DNA from: Bordetella parapertussis
Lineage (GTDB): Bacteria > Pseudomonadota > Gammaproteobacteria > Burkholderiales > SG8-39
Assembly: GCA_945869935.1 (NCBI GenBank)
Contig: CAMBSA010000110.1
Span: 1 to 6,488 of the forward strand
Direction of reading: 5' to 3'
DNA length: 6,488 bases
Below the pieces are notes generated by a model. It was not told the origin of the DNA and made no database searches. It saw only the letters and a list, made by a program, of their open reading frames with translations. The position numbers and the translations under genes were made by a program. This document shows, piece after piece, positions 6,356 through 6,488 of the stretch. The first letter of the stretch is position 1; each line of letters opens with the position of its first letter.

Positions 6356-6488
6356 TGTAGTGCGTCAAACAGATTGCAACTTATTGAGTCGTGCCCGCGC
6401 TTTGACGACCTTCGCGAGGATGTCCGAGGCGCGCGCCGTCCAGATGAACGGCTTGGGATCGCGGTTGTGGTTTTCGACATAGTTCTGG
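6355..6488 (-). mobile_element. end of an IS630-like insertion sequence, extending beyond the window
   Basis: The transposase stop lies 10 bases from the pilU TAG, which fits the compact ends of IS630 elements. These elements insert at and duplicate a TA dinucleotide. TA occurs at 6353-6354 (inside the pilU stop codon) and at 6358-6359, so the element edge is probably G6355 or G6360. The other end and its inverted repeat are outside the window, so the exact border is unproven. Confidence 0.5.
6365..6488 (-). CDS. C-terminal end of an IS630-family transposase, 5' part outside window
   Basis: Reading leftward from the window edge, 40 residues are visible before TGA at 6367-6365. They include NYVENHNRDPKPFIWT and end in ARARLNKLQSV. 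The pattern 'H-N-NPKPF-WT', a short helix with ILAKV, then a basic helix ending LNKLQS, is the characteristic C-terminus of IS630-type DDE transposases. The catalytic residues would lie upstream and are not visible, so whether the gene is intact cannot be judged. The identification rests on recognising this tail. Confidence 0.72.
   Translation of the reverse strand, partial: QNYVENHNRDPKPFIWTARASDILAKVVKARARLNKLQSV

Overview
The window is 6.5 kb of GC-rich, densely coded bacterial chromosome. The HtpX and PilU sequences, the two-component module and the codon use all suggest a betaproteobacterium, perhaps near Rhodocyclales or Nitrosomonadales. This placement comes from recalling what these families look like and was not computed.

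Positions 1-3982 (+ strand) hold a signalling cluster. It begins with the 3' end of a secreted or cell-envelope protein with two fibronectin-III-like repeats, probably the C-terminus of a FecR-type protein. Five bases later comes a 781-residue CHASE2-PAS histidine kinase, followed by two single-domain CheY-like response regulators. The regulators are both 124 residues long and about half identical, so they look like tandem paralogues. A reasonable model is that the envelope protein and the CHASE2 domain sense something in the periplasm, and the kinase phosphorylates one or both receivers. Neither receiver has an output domain.

Between the two receivers (3396-3575) lies the most unusual element: a tandem array with an exact 30-bp period. 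Each unit contains a short GC-rich hairpin. The first unit provides the TAG stop of the first receiver, and the same in-frame TAG recurs in units 2 and 3, while units 4 and 5 have TGG at that place. Because the period is a multiple of three, the array could be a decayed 10-residue coding repeat, a set of RNA hairpins controlling the second receiver, or both.

A bidirectional intrinsic terminator (4031-4070) separates this cluster from the convergent htpX gene (minus strand, 4083-4952), which encodes a membrane zinc metalloprotease of envelope quality control. Upstream of htpX, at 5082-5112, is a sequence that fits both a heat-shock sigma-32 promoter and a sigma-70 promoter. Divergent from htpX is pilU (5192-6355), an ATPase for type IV pilus retraction. 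The window ends in the 3' end of an IS630-like transposase on the minus strand (6365-6488), whose element edge lies at or within a few bases of the pilU stop codon.
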